A stretch of 64,000 nucleotides of DNA from Amia ocellicauda (Eukaryota > Chordata > Actinopteri > Amiiformes > Amiidae), in NCBI RefSeq assembly GCF_036373705.1, contig NC_089852.1, positions 1,396,501-1,460,500 of the forward strand, written 5' to 3'. The notes beneath the pieces were generated by a model. That model ran no database searches and was not told the DNA's origin. It saw only the letters and a program-made list of their open reading frames with translations. Numbering within the stretch: the stretch's first letter is position 1; each line of letters opens with the position of its first letter. Shown here piece after piece: positions 24,654 to 56,736 of this stretch. The translations under genes were made by a program, and so were the position numbers.

Positions 24654-24764
24654 GCAGGGCCCTGGGACACATCGGGGCCCCTTTGTGCAGCTGCTCCAGG
24701 ACACAGCCCAAGCCTGTCTTCGAGCGGCTGCACTAAGGGTCCCCGATGTGTCCTGGGGCCCTGC
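24654..24764. repeat. imperfect 38-bp inverted repeat
   Basis: Arms 24654-24691 and 24727-24764 pair at 34 of 38 positions around a 35-base loop; the arm core is GGACACATCGGGG. This could be a transposon remnant or a structured transcript. It sits about 1 kb downstream of the probable BRPF1 3' end. Confidence 0.75.
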
Positions 24765-25132
24765 CACTGTATGTTGACAACCACTATGAGCCGCTGCCGT
24801 CACACAACAGGTTGTCAGTCAGTCAGGTTGTTTTGTTTCGTCTGTTTGAAGCTGCCGTCATGATGACTACCCGGTTTCATCTCCCCCGCATCTTTGCACT
24901 CCTTTGAGCTTCAGCTGCCTTCAAGGAGATCGCTATCAAAGGAGTCGCCTCCTACCTCTACCGCACCCCCCTCATCGTCTTCACTCTGGGGATTTTCTTT
25001 AGCTGCCTACAAGACTTTCCTGGAAAAACACCGCCCCTCTGCTGCCCTGGAGGCCCGGCAGTCGCCCCACTCTGGTGCGAAAGCGTATTTTGATGAGCAG
25101 CCCTGTTCCTCGAGAGCCCGATCCGTTTCCTG

Positions 25133-25317
25133 TCAGAGGCACCGGATTCCTAGACCCTGGGGTCCGCTGGGAGGGATGAGCAGAGAGATGCTTTTGGGTC
25201 GGGCGGTGGTCTCTTGTGGCCCAGAACAGAGGGCTGGCCCCGTCTCTGGGACCCAGCATCACTGCAGGCTGTGGTTTTGAGGCCCAGTCATGTGCCGTTA
25301 CGGCCCCCCAGGCTGGC
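25133..25317 (+). repeat. dispersed repeat, copy B (short form)
   Basis: Direct repeat of the two ends of 22715-23064 with only a few substitutions and without the ~165-bp middle. The direction of change, insertion in A or deletion in B, cannot be decided from two copies. Confidence 0.8.
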
Positions 25318-25740
25318 GTCAGTGCTCTCAGTTGGCTAATGAAGAGGTCAAGGGGAAGGAGAGGCCGAGACGTCTCGGCCCACAAAGACTGGTCTTGAAT
25401 CACATGAGTTTACAGTTTCTTACTAGAATACGAGCCCTGCCAGCACTCAGCACAGGATCCCCACCGAGAGTCTACGCAGGCACACACGCACTCATTCACT
25501 CACACCGCCATCTGGGCACGGAGGGGGTTTTCCGTTCTCTTTTCTTCTTGTCAGCTGCCAGGGGGGCACAGGAAGAGCAGCCGGAGACGGAGACGCTCGC
25601 AGACAACTCTCAGGAGCGAGAGACCAGACTGCGATTACACACTCCCCTGACTGACACAGCATGAGGCCACACGAGAGAGGAAACCACACAGGCAGGTTTA
25701 AAAAAAATACATCACAAGGCAGAGATACAAAAACTGAATT

Positions 25741-27352
25741 ATTTTATTAAAGTTCTATTTTTTTATTTTCATTTATTTTTTATTGTAAAAGTTCTAACAC
25801 CGTTGTTCTCCAAACACTAGGACAGAAGCACGAGTGTCTAACTGCTCCACTATATGACCCCGCTCCCCCCCCGCGCTGCTCTCTGCATCCCTCGCTCCGG
25901 TCCTGGGGGTGGGAGGGTAGTGCATGATTGAGGGGGGGAGGGGGGGGGGAAATCAGTGCTTTTGCAATGCCCTCATCTCCACAATTCACCAGCCGATCAC
26001 GGAGAACTCGTCAGTACGTCACTGGGAGCCCAGCCTCTCCCCACAGCTCCTCTCGCTGCACAAAAACGTTTTTATTTGTATAAAATAAAAAAAACATATA
26101 AATAAACTGTTCATGAGACGTCTGAGGTTTCATTTCATTCACACTCCGGTATGAACTCCCCCAGCTCAGGCCCCCCCGGCTCCTGCTCGACAGGTTCAGT
26201 CTGCAGTGGATCGTGGTAAAAAGAAAAAACAGACAAAAACACACAGAGAAAAGCCCTGGTGCGCCGTGTGCTGTCAGGCTTGTCCGGCTCCGGGCCCTCA
26301 CTTGCTTATTGACTTAATACACTGATTTTACAACGAAGGTTATGACCTTCACGTTAAAACAAAAACACACCATAATAAATAAATTAATAACTTTAAAACC
26401 CCCGACTATCTGTGATCGCCCAGGCCGGAGTGGAGACGCGTATGAGGGGTGCGCATTACTGCCACTCTGGTGGCTGGCAGCGGAGGAAGACTGTACTTCC
26501 TGCCCTGCAGCAGTGCCTTTGCCCAGGTGCATTGTGGGCCACGGCGACACAATAGCCCCCAGCGTTTCCAAGATCACATCACTGGCTGGACGATCGGAGC
26601 AGCGCCGGAGTGAGCCTCCTGACATGGGGGGGCTGGAGAGGGGTGTCAAACTGCGGTCAGGGTCGGGGGGCAGGGGGGTGGTGTGATGCCGGCCCAGCTC
26701 TTGAGCTCCACCCTTGATGAAACCACCACCCCTTCGGGACGCCTGTACGCCTGCCCTTGATTGGGACACCAACACCAACAAAAACAGCAGTAGCAATAGA
26801 CCCCCAAACCCCAAACCCTCAACCCAGTCCAGTCCAGCGCAGGATTCTGGCCCAGAACCATTCATTTGGAACTTCATAATTCAACGAGAGAATGAAAAAG
26901 CGAGGTCAGACCCAGCCCGACCCAAGAGCTGTAGAGGAACAACTGTCGCCATTCAGACACAAACGGCGCCGGTGGCGGCTGTGAACGTGTCCGAATGATC
27001 CTGATCCCGCTCTCGCCCATCCCCCGTTCACCACCCGGGTCTACTGTCTGGCACTTGCTGATGACATCACTCTCGTGCTCGAGTGACTTCAATAACTTGA
27101 CCTTTTTGATTTAAAAAAATGAATAAAATGTATATAAAGCCAGACCGGCCTGCCCAGAGCAACCCGCCCCCGGGAGAACATGATTTTGGCTCAAAACAGC
27201 TCATTGGAATTTCTTCATCATCGAATGAAATAATTAAACACCGCGAACGGACAGGACGGCCTGGCTCCATCCCGCAGGGGGCTGCAATACCAGCACAATG
27301 ACACTGGCACACGGGAGTGCTGTACAGGACGGAGAATGCTTTAAAATATATA

Positions 27353-27390
<38 letters not shown>

Positions 27391-27897
27391 AAAAGAAAAA
27401 AAAAACATTAAAAAAAAAAAAAAAAAAAACAACAACAAATGTCCTGAAGACATGATGTGCTGGCTATATACATGTCACGGTTATAAACAATAAATAGCTC
27501 CTAATTTTCTCCGGGTTTTGTAGTTTTTTAAACTTTCCATGAGGACCATCCCAATTCGTTCATTTGGGGTAGTGGGGGGTGAAACTGGAGAGAGAGAGAG
27601 AGCGCGTCTGAGGGACAGTTGTTGCTTTGTTCGTGTGGTTTAAAAGGCCCAGGTCCCACTGCGGGACTGTGATTGTCTCTGGGCCGGTGGCCGCTGCGGT
27701 CCAGCGTCTGTCTGTCCATGTGTCCATGTATCTCACAGTGAGTCTGCGGTGCGGGGGGCTCCTCGTGTCTGCGGGGGTCTCACAGTGTCCCCGTGGCCCT
27801 TCCAGTCTCTGTTGGTTTGCTGTGCGGTGCAGTGATTCTGCAGTGGACAGTGTGTGCCAGTGTGCGTGTGCGTGTGTGTGTGAGGGTGCAGTGCCAG
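25741..27897 (-). other. probable BRPF1 3' UTR and 3' flank
   Basis: Follows the BRPF1 stop codon on minus. It contains no further exon. An A-rich tract (27402-27429 on plus) and a (TA)n run interrupt it. AATAAA on minus occurs at several places, including about 25743-25748, so the true polyadenylation site is not decided. A C/G-homopolymer-rich patch lies at 25857-25950. Confidence 0.5.
27356..27388. repeat. (TA)n microsatellite
   Basis: Sixteen or so TA units, inside the presumed BRPF1 3' UTR. Confidence 0.95.
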
Positions 27898-41956
<14,059 letters not shown>

Positions 41957-42002
41957 CGCGGCTCGAGGGGGCGGCTGGGCCAGCAGGAGAGCAAGCTTAC
42001 AT
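41957..42002 (-). promoter_or_regulatory. BRPF1 5' UTR with start-stop uORF (ATGTAA)
   Basis: A pyrimidine-rich acceptor (CCCTCGCTCTCAG) ends at 42003 on minus. The exon would begin ATGTAAG, a start codon followed directly by a stop (42002-41997), 40 nt before the real ATG at 41956. A likely upstream non-coding exon ends at a GTGAGT donor at 42633 (exon base 42634). The exon model is inferred from splice signals only. Confidence 0.45.
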
Positions 42003-42633
42003 CTGAGAGCGAGGGAGAGGGAGAGAGGAGGCTGTCTAGCAGATGTTCATAAATATATACAGTGTCTCCTAAACACAAACATAGAGATTTACACACATAG
42101 GTACGGGTCGGTAGAAGGGACAGGATGCCTGCCAGTGCACCAGCTGACAGGTGGCGTGTGAGTGACAGCGTCTCGGTGAAGGCTGTGGAGGGGCTCAGCC
42201 CGGTCCGGCACCAAGTTCAGTGACTCAGACTGGCACACTGGGACAAGGGCCGCACACTTACAGATAAAACAGTTACGTTACAAAACACACAATTAGACAC
42301 TGCTATAGTGCACATTCACAATGTGTAGCTCACATCCCCGACACCCTGGACCAATTCCGGCAGAACTGCTCCACGCAAATAAACATACTAGTAGACGGAA
42401 TAATAATCATCATTAAAATGTGAAATATGATTCATAAAGAGACGGGGACGGACTGGATGAAGCAGCTAAACACACGCAGAACCGAGGGCACTACTGACAG
42501 TAATGTTTCAAGAAACAACGATGTATGTATCTCCAGTTGCAACAAAAACAGTGTAACGTAAGAAAGAAAAATGTATAATAAACCAGATTGAATCCCGAAA
42601 CAAGCCAGAGGAATAATAACGTCGCAAACTCAC

Positions 42634-42800
42634 CGGCCTCGGCGAGCTGAACTGGGCTGCTGTCTCTCCTACCATCGGACTGCTGGGCTCGGGCTTCGCG
42701 GGAAGTGAAATGTGCAGAGCACGTGTTGTGTTGTTTTTGTTTTCTGTGATAGTAACTGAACACCAGGAGCACAGCCCAACACTGCTGCGTGAACCGGGTG
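42634..42800 (-). promoter_or_regulatory. candidate BRPF1 first (non-coding) exon and promoter
   Basis: The minus-strand sequence just before the GTGAGT at 42633-42628 is GC-rich and starts near a CGGGAAGTG ETS-like motif (about 42690). Transcription start not determinable. Confidence 0.35.
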
Positions 42801-42802
42801 CC

Positions 42803-43034
42803 AGCCTGCCTGCCTGCCTGCCTGTCTGTCTGCCTGCCTGCCTGCCTGCCTGTCTGTCTGCCTGCCTGCCTGCCTGTCTGCCTGCCTGTCTGCCTGTCTG
42901 CCTGCCTGCCTGCCTGCCTGTCTGCCTGTCTGTCTGCCTGCCTGCCTGCCTGTCTGCCTGCCTGTCTGCCTGCCTGTCTGCCTGTCTGCCTGCCTGTCTG
43001 CCTGCCTGTCTGCCTGCCTGTCTGCCTGCCTGCC
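42803..43034. repeat. (CCTG/TCTG)n tetranucleotide microsatellite
   Basis: About 58 tandem tetramers, a mix of CCTG and TCTG, immediately upstream of the probable BRPF1 first exon. CCTG repeats of this kind are prone to length change. Confidence 0.95.
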
Positions 43035-45887
43035 GGAGCGCTGCTGTCACTCTGTCCGCGTCTCCAACGGCCGTTACAGAACCAGTTTCAATTTTACAAA
43101 ACAGCACCACAAAACGTTTAAAATGGTGCTGCTGTTTTTGGTTTGTTCTGCAGGTGGCGAGATCCTTCAAACTGCGCGCTTTCAGAGCTGCCTTCCGCTG
43201 TCGAGGAGTGCAGAGACCACAGGTCCTGAAAAGAGACGAGCAGTGAAAAGAGCATCGTTAAACAGTGGAGCTGATGTCTGGGACTCAACCGCTACTGAAG
43301 TGGCTACAACTGCCGGGTAAACGAGCAGCAGCGCCGACACGGTGTATCCCGCGGCGGCGCTGCACTGGCCGGGGCTGCTGCTGCTGCTGCCCGCTGTGTG
43401 GATGTTAATGTGTGAAGTGCCCGATGCAGGGAAACGGCGCTGTTTTCCTCCGTGCAGCGCCAGTGGGGCGCACAGCCCCGGCTAAAGGGGTGCACACTTC
43501 ACAATCCATCACAGCATAGCCCCCTACTCATAAACGCCACACATGCGCCAATCTAAACGTGTTTACGTGCGTTTTCCTCCAGCCCTGGGGGGGACAGTGT
43601 ATGTAAGTAACCCGTCCGGTGTGGATGCACTGCACAGCCGATACTCACACACTGCAGCCCCGGACGCGCTCAGCTCACGGCGGCTCCTTCCTCTGATTTC
43701 GGGCGGATCAATAGGATGCGATAAAAATAGCAACGAGCGGTGGAAGCCCCCGGGATGCCCCCTGCGAAGCCCCAAATCAGCGCCGTTTCATTGTGCAGCA
43801 ATAACACAGGAACTGGAGGAACAAAAGGGACCAGCGCCACTGCTGCACCGGCCGACGCGCGTCCGCACTTTCGACACGCAGGACGGGTTTAGGTTTTCTA
43901 CAAGATAACGAGCAGCCCCCCCGGCCCGCTGCTGTGCTCATCGTCTGACGTCGCCCGCGTCCATTTCGAGGGACTGGTATCGTGCGTGGTGCGCTACAGA
44001 TTCACAGGGATCGTTTTTCTCTTTCTACGAATCGGCGAGTCTGTAATTGAAGGCTACACAAATGCCCAATGTGCTTCGTATGTTCTGCTCTTTCGGATTC
44101 GTTACAAAACACGGAAGAAAAAAACTAAAACAAATGGATGGTGTAATATTGCTCTTATTATGATCTCAAATTGAATCATAGCAAGACTTATCATAAAATA
44201 CCCCAAAACCAAAACCACGACATCATCTTTGATTATTATTGAATCTGCTGAATTGAAAACTAACCGAAATAAACAGTTTTTGCGCCTTGAGATTTGAATA
44301 TGAAGGATCTGGAATGAGAGCACGTTACAGAACCTTTGATCATAATATTAATAATAATGTAAACAAGCACTGGGTTTATGAAACAAATGTTACAGAATAA
44401 ATACATAGCCTACATATACTGATACATGATTTTTTTGTATTGCTATTGTAGTTTTGTATTGATTGCACTACTGCGATTTTATAATGCTTAAATTTAATTT
44501 TGTCTTAATTGCATTACTGCACTTTTCTAATACATACATACATACATACATACATACATACGTACATATAGGGAATTTGTGCCTCAATATTGTATAATTA
44601 AGAATCTGAATCGACATAATAGTAACAAAACAATAACTGTATATTCATAAAACATAATTTTACCATTTATTATTATTATATATAATAATATAATATTATA
44701 TATTATTATTATTATTATCATCTTCATCATCACCAAAGGACGTGTTCTATCTTTGTCCCAACATGTTTTTCTGTTGAATATCCTAAATATAAGGATCTAA
44801 ACCTTCTGTAACGGGCTTTATTAATTGCTTGTGTAATTGTGCTATGTATAATACAGTAACATTTACAACATTTACATTTACAAACTGCATCCCAGCACTT
44901 CTGCGCTGACAGTTATTACCATGGCTACCACTCTAGGCATTGTGTCGTCACACGGAGCGGCCGCGCATGCGCCGCGTGGAAACAACGCCCGTGGACGCGA
45001 GGTGGCGCAGTCTGCAGCCACTGGAGGGCGCTGGGCGTCCGTGACGCCTGCATGGGTTATTACAGCCTCCCTACACCAGGGTGCAGAAATAATAATATAA
45101 TACATAAATCATATTAAATAAAATGATTATATTCGGGACGAACCGATTATTATTATTCCGTTTGCACAATTCGTTGGAAACATCCCCAAGAGTAATTCAG
45201 CTCTTTTTTACATTGTAACCCCTCTCTAATATGCAGATTTGAGGCAAGGCAAGGACACAGTGCAGTAGAAAGCAGCTTAAAAGAGTCATACAGAGAAGTC
45301 CTACAGGATCAGGGGCCACTATAAGGCTGACATACTTCTGTCCTCTAGGCTGTTTAATCTGAAATCAATTTACATCATTGATTTATGACAGTTTATAAAC
45401 AAAAATGGCATTGAGAAAAGAGAATCCATACTGACACTCTTCTGAAACACTGTAACTGAAAATCACACACACACACAGTGCCGCACAGAAGATGTCACAT
45501 TAGGCTTCAGACAGAGGGCACCCTGTCCAGCTGGTTTGCTCGCTCAGGAATTGATGGACCTGGAAGCTGCTGTGTGTGTGTGTGTGTGAGAGAGGTGTGT
45601 GCAACGCTCCCGTATACACACTCTCACTGATGTCCACACACACACTGCTAGAGGCAGGGAAGTGCATTGTGTGGTCATGTGACAGTAGGGGGAGGTCAGA
45701 TCACCCCGACAGCTCTGCTTCCCCCTCGAACCCGGACCCCGGGGGTCAGGGCAGCTTCTCTCGGGCCGCTGTCTTCCCCGAGCCCAGCGCTGCCCCCGGG
45801 GGGGTCCAGTCACCTGATGAGCATCACCCCTGCTCCCCCCCACCAAGACACAAAGATCAACTCATCTCCTGGAGGAATTTAAACAGC
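43035..45887. other. intergenic region between BRPF1 5' and RUVBL1 3' ends
   Basis: Left part (43300-44000) is CpG- and GC-rich with a (CTG)n run at 43373-43391, plausible as distal promoter sequence for BRPF1. The middle (44000-44900) is AT-rich, with (CATA)n at 44531-44568 and (TAT)n near 44670-44720. 45550-45590 has a short (GT)n. I see no coding exon; short open frames have no recognisable motif. Confidence 0.45.
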
Positions 45888-45893
45888 TTTATT
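45888..45893 (-). terminator. RUVBL1 polyadenylation signal
   Basis: AATAAA on minus within GGTTTGAATAAAGCTG, about 257 nt after the RUVBL1 stop, with T/G-rich sequence beyond it. Confidence 0.7.
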
Positions 45894-46149
45894 CAAACCT
45901 TTTTTATATTTTAATTTTTTTTAGAAAAAGAATGAACCACATAAAAATTAATTTAACTAACAAATGAGCAGAGTGAAGGAGAAAGGTGGGGGGGCACGAT
46001 GGAGGACAAAAAGAGGACTGAAGAGTGAGAGAGGGATGGAGAGAGGGATGGAGTGGGGCAAGAGAGGGAGAGAGAATGAACGAGAGAGAGAGAGGGTAGT
46101 AGATGAGGGGGCTGAGACTTCCATGTGTGTGTGTGTGTTATTGTGATCT

Positions 46150-51282
<5,133 letters not shown>

Positions 51283-52583
51283 ATGTCCGCCCCGGGGGAC
51301 AGCGGCCGGACCCTGAACTTCAACGTGGGCGTGCTGGGCCATGTGGACAGCGGCAAGACCTCCCTGGCCCGGGCGCTGAGCAGCACCGCCTCCACGGCCG
51401 CCTTCGACAAGAACCCGCAGTCCCGGGAGCGGGGCATCACGCTGGACCTGGGCTTCTCGTCCTTCTCCGTGCCGCTGCCGGAGCACCTGCGGGGGCCCTG
51501 CCAGGACCGGGGCTTCGACAGCCTGCAGGTCACCCTGGTGGACTGCCCGGGGCACGCCTCGCTCATCCGCACCATCATCGGGGGTGAGTCTGGGGCTGTC
51601 ACTGCTGCTGCTGCTGCTGCCAGTGCTCCTCCTACTACTGTTACTGTAACTGCTACTGCTGCTACTACTGTTACTGTAACTACTACTGCTGCTACTACTG
51701 TTACAGTAACTACTACTGCTGCTACTACTGTTACAGTAACTACTACTGCTGCTACTACTGTTACTGTAACTACTACTGCTGCTACTACTGTTACAGTAAC
51801 TACTACTGCTGCTACTACTGTTACTGTAACTGCTACTGCTGCTACTACTGTTACTGTAACTACTACTGCTGCTACTACTGTTACTGTAACTACTACTGCT
51901 GCTACTACTGTTACAGTAACTACTACTGCTGTTACTGTTACTGTAACTGCTACTGCTGCTACTACTGTTACAGTAACTACTACTGCTGTTACTGTTACTG
52001 TAACTGCTACTGCTGCTACTACTGTTACAGTAACTACTACTGCTGTTACTGTTACTGTAACTGCTACTGCTGCTACTACTGTTAATGTTGCACGGCTGAG
52101 TTTGTGTGCTTGTGATTGGTTGACTCCTGCTAGGATTCAGACTGCTGTCCCAGGATCACCTCTGATCTGCGCTGGCCCACCAGACACAGGGACCAACCCC
52201 CTCCACTGTCACTGCCCCCGCCGTCTCTCTCTGTCTCTCTCCCTGTGGTGCTGGCAGGCAGCAGACCTCTAAAAATAAAAGAAAGGAAGAAAAAAGGAAG
52301 GAAAGAAAGAATGAAGAAATGGAAGAAGAAAAAAAATAATATACAAATAGATATTCCTTTGGGAGTTAAGTGCACTTCCTCACTGGCCTGACTCTGGGAA
52401 TTGAATCCCTGTCTCTCTCTCTCTCTCTCTCTCTCAAATTCAAAATCAGAATGAGCTTTGTTGGCATGACAAGTTTACACAAGTGTTGCCAAAGCATCTA
52501 CACATAAAGGGAACAGAATAAATACAATAACAAAAGAAAAGTTAAAAGTTAAATAACTTTACAGATGTTACATGTACAGTTAT

Positions 52584-52616
<33 letters not shown>

Positions 52617-54871
52617 TTCAAATTCAAAACAAGCTTTATTGGCATGATATGTTTACACACAAGTATTGCCAAAGCAATTGGGTACATTGAAATTATATAC
52701 AATAACATTAAGAACTTTACAAATATAAAATAAAATATTGTGTTATTTACATATATTTTACATGGTTAATGTGCTGTTAGTGGTTTCTCTCTCTCTCTCT
52801 CTCCGCTGTCTGTGCATTTTGTTTAATCTTAATTACATTATATTATTATTTTTTAAAATATTTGTCTTAATTTTGCCAAGCTGATATTTCCTGAAACAGG
52901 AGATGGCGGCTGAGAGAGAGGGAGAGGGAGAGGGAGAGAGGGAGAGAGCAGCGGAGCGCGTGGGCAGGCAGAGCCGGGATCCTGTAATGTAAACAGCACT
53001 GTGGTCGGGGAGCCGCATGAATGGCGGCAGTGTGCGCAGACAGGTGATGTTGATTAGGCCGGGATGTGCTGCAGAGGGGGGGTAATTGGGGAACTTCCTC
53101 GACTTCCCTTGACCGGGATGAGAACGATGCAGACAGGGATCGCCCCGGAGAGGGAGCTACCAGAGGGAAAGAGACGGATCCCTTTCTTTCCTTCTCTCCC
53201 TCTCCCTTTCCTCTGTGTATTGCCTTGTGGTACAGTGGCAGTCAGCGGCAGTGTGTATTGCAGTGTGTTACTTGTGTCCAGGTGTGAATTACACTGTGTT
53301 ACCTGTGTCCAGGTGCACAGATCATTGACCTGATGTTGCTGGTGGTGGACGTGACGCGGGGCGTCCAGACGCAGACAGCCGAGTGCCTGGTAATCGGGGA
53401 ACTCACCTGCCCGCGGTTGCTGGTCGTGCTAAACAAGATTGACATGCTGCCCCCCGCCAAGAGGCAGGCCGCCATCGACAAGATGAGCAAGAGGATGCAC
53501 AAGACCCTGGAGAACACCAGGTACACTGACACACTCACACACTGGCACATTCACACACTGCCACACTGACACTCCCATACTGGGACACTGGCACACTCAC
53601 ACACATTGATACAATCGCACACACTGGCACACTCACACATTGATGCACTCGCACACACACACTGGCACACTCACACATTGATGCACTCGCACACACACAC
53701 TGGCACACTCACACACTGATGCACCAGCACTCACATATGGACACACACACCCACACACTCACACTCAGACACACTGAAGTAGCTGCTCCGTTCTTTTATT
53801 ATCACAGTTTATAATGTTGTGATTGTTTCTTGTTACTGTGATGGTGGTTTTCTGTCGGGCAGGTTCCAGGGCTGCCCTGTGATCGCCGTGGCAGCGAGGC
53901 CGGGGGGTCCTGAGGCCCCCGACAGTGAGCAGCCCCAGGGAGTGCCTGAGCTGATCGAGGTACAGCAGAGGGAGGGAAGGATGGCGGATTACATCCTTAT
54001 AAACATCCCAAAACACAGTGAACGAAACAGTGGAAAAAAGCACAAACTTTGGGTTTAATAATAATAATAATACTGATGATAATAATAATAATTACCACAT
54101 GTCTGCTGCCTCCTCCCTCCCCACAGTTGCTGAAGGCGCATACGTACCTCCCTCACAGAGACGCGTCGGGGCCGTTCCTCATGGCAGTGGATCACTGCTT
54201 CTCCATCCGTGGCCAGGGCACCGTCATGACCGGCACCGTCCTGCAGGGGGCAGTGTCCCTCAACGACACCATCGAGATCCCCGCGCTCAAGGTAACGCAC
54301 CCGGGAGTGAGGGAGGTCAACTCACACACACACACACTGCAGCTGAACACCCACACACACTCACACGCTCAATCTCTCATGTCAGTGTGTGTGTCTCTGT
54401 GTTAGTGTGTCACAGTCACCCTCAAAGGGATAGACAGCATTGGGGGCTGGTGAGTAAGATTTTAATGAGAGGGAGAGAGAGAGATGGAGAGGGGGAGTTG
54501 GGGTATGGCTTTTTTATTTTTTATTTATGTACCAATTTGGTTACAAAAATATTTACCCAGACAGCTCCATCTCAGAGTCTCCCCCGGCCCCCCGGCCCCC
54601 CAGGGACCATGGGATACAGCGGACTTCACTCAAACTCTTCCGCAGGAAACTTTCAAACACCCCCCCATTCCTCTGCCATTCCTCTCTCTCTCACTGATCT
54701 GAACTCTAGCTGACCACCACACAGCCTCGCTGGTCACACGTCCCGCACTGAGGGTCTCTGTCGTCCCCCCCACCAGGACCTTGTCAATACAGGGGGTCCT
54801 CAAGGGCAATATGAATCAATATCAATCAATATCAATCCACATCAATATAATACCTGCCTGTGCTACTAGAT

Positions 54872-54948
<77 letters not shown>

Positions 54949-55240
54949 AGTGTGTCAATGTATGTGTCACTGTGTCAGTGTGTGTGTCAGGGTGAGAGTG
55001 TTAGTGTTTGGTCTACAGCTCTAATCAGATCAGTGTAATGTGGTCCTAATGGGACGAGGGCAGACTGGTCGTGTCGGAAGTTCAGGAGTTGACAGAGATT
55101 TCACTGGGGGGTGGCTGCAGCAGCCTGGTAATTTACACCAGATGCATCTTGTACAGCTCAGAGCACTGAGGAGAGGGAGAGGGGGATGGGGAAGGAGAGG
55201 GAGGGAGAGATAGGCTGTCTTTCTGTGTGTGTGTGTGTGG

Positions 55241-55271
<31 letters not shown>

Positions 55272-56703
55272 GGGCAAGTGATAATTGTACCATTCGTCCT
55301 CACAGCTGATTTGTTTACATCAGAAACAGCCTGTAGGCCGCCCCCAGATTGACAGTCTGTCAGCCCTCCCATGACAGTCGATGGTCCCGGTTGGGTCCGC
55401 TCTGGTACATCTTTCTCTACCACAACTGTTTATAATCTTACAACCCTGCGCAACCTTCAGGCAAAAAGTTGGGCAGATGTATTTTTTGGGGGGGAAGTAA
55501 AATTTCAAGGGACAGCATGTGGCCCATGTACCCATATATTTCTCTCCCACGCATTGTGAGCCGATCAGCAGCTCAGTGTCCTGTCAGCACTGCTCAGGTG
55601 GGAACAGCGAGAGGAGAACAGTGTGGAGTTATACAATGTAGTGTAGTATAGTGTATTTTACTGTAGTTTACTGTAGTGCATTGTACTGTAGTGTAGTGTT
55701 ATAGTTACTGGTGTTTTGTCTTTTCACTCATTAGCCACCAGATGGCAGCAAATGCTTGTACAAAAAACAAACAAAATTCCCCTCTTGTACATTTCTCTGG
55801 GGCTTCATCTCTCTCCTATCTCTCTCTCGCTCCCTCTCTACTTTCTACGCTCTCTCTCTTTCTCTTTCATTCCTTCTCTCTCAACAGGCTGTGAGATCTC
55901 TATACAAATCCCCTTCTTTCTGCCTCAAAGTTTAAAGACTGCTAATTCCCCCCCATGTGGAGGCTTGCCATCCGTAATAATAACTACCTGCTTCTCAAAC
56001 AATAATAGTAATCACAATAATAATAATAATAATAATAGCAATATTGTGGCGGTATTTGGATGCAGATGGTTGACAGGGATTGAGTGTGGACTGTTGGTTG
56101 TTGTGTGTCTGACAGGTAAGTACAGGTAAGACTGGAGTGCATTTGCTTGCGTCTGTGCCAGTGTGTATCAGTGTGCGTCTGAGCTCTGCGTGTGAATATG
56201 TGTGTGTCTGTGCCAGTGTGCCTGCCTGTATCTTAAGCCTTGTGGCGGTCTGTGAAAATGAGTCTTAGTGTGTGTGAGTGTGCAAGTGTGCACATTCATG
56301 TTAGTGTGTGTGTGTGTGTGTGCGTGCGCACGCACGCACGCGTCTCTGTCCTGTCTCCAGGCTGCTGTACAGGTGAGCTGGGCGTGTTGGGGGTCAGGGC
56401 AAGGTGAAGGACAGCGACTCTGTGACTCTTAATTCCTCTCCAGGGCAACGAGCCGCGCACTAATCCCCCCCCACTGCCGGGATCAAGGCTCATCTGGGAG
56501 ATGGAGAGCCGTCAGTGTCTGCTTACACAGACACAGACACAGACACACACAGACACACACACACACACACACACATACATACATACACAGATACTCACGC
56601 TCACAGACATACACACACAGATGCACACACAGACACGCACACACAGACACGCACGCACACAGACACATGCACACACACAAGCACGCACACACACTGACAC
56701 ACA

Positions 56704-56736
<33 letters not shown>

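Larger units (their letters stand above)
20908..25740. other. intergenic region between Tc1 and BRPF1 3' end
   Basis: No exon was recognised on either strand. The region contains GC-richer unique-looking sequence, CA-rich runs (23070-23260), GA-rich runs (22480-22600) and a short GGGTCAG repeat at 23630-23650. It also holds the dispersed repeat pair and the hairpin listed separately. Open frames here lack recognisable motifs and splice structure. Confidence 0.4.

Noticed and set aside
24894..25403. Open frames on both strands over the dispersed repeat
   Set aside because: They follow repeat sequence shared with 22715-23064 and break at the same point as the repeat; no known domain.
42708..43246. 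Cys/Leu/Pro-rich open frame over the CCTG array
   Set aside because: Entirely microsatellite-encoded; upstream of BRPF1 with no supporting motif.
51584..52272. EEFSEC exon 1 extending to 52272
   Set aside because: The extension is a minisatellite after a good GTGAGT donor; exon 2 at 53313 continues the known protein in phase.
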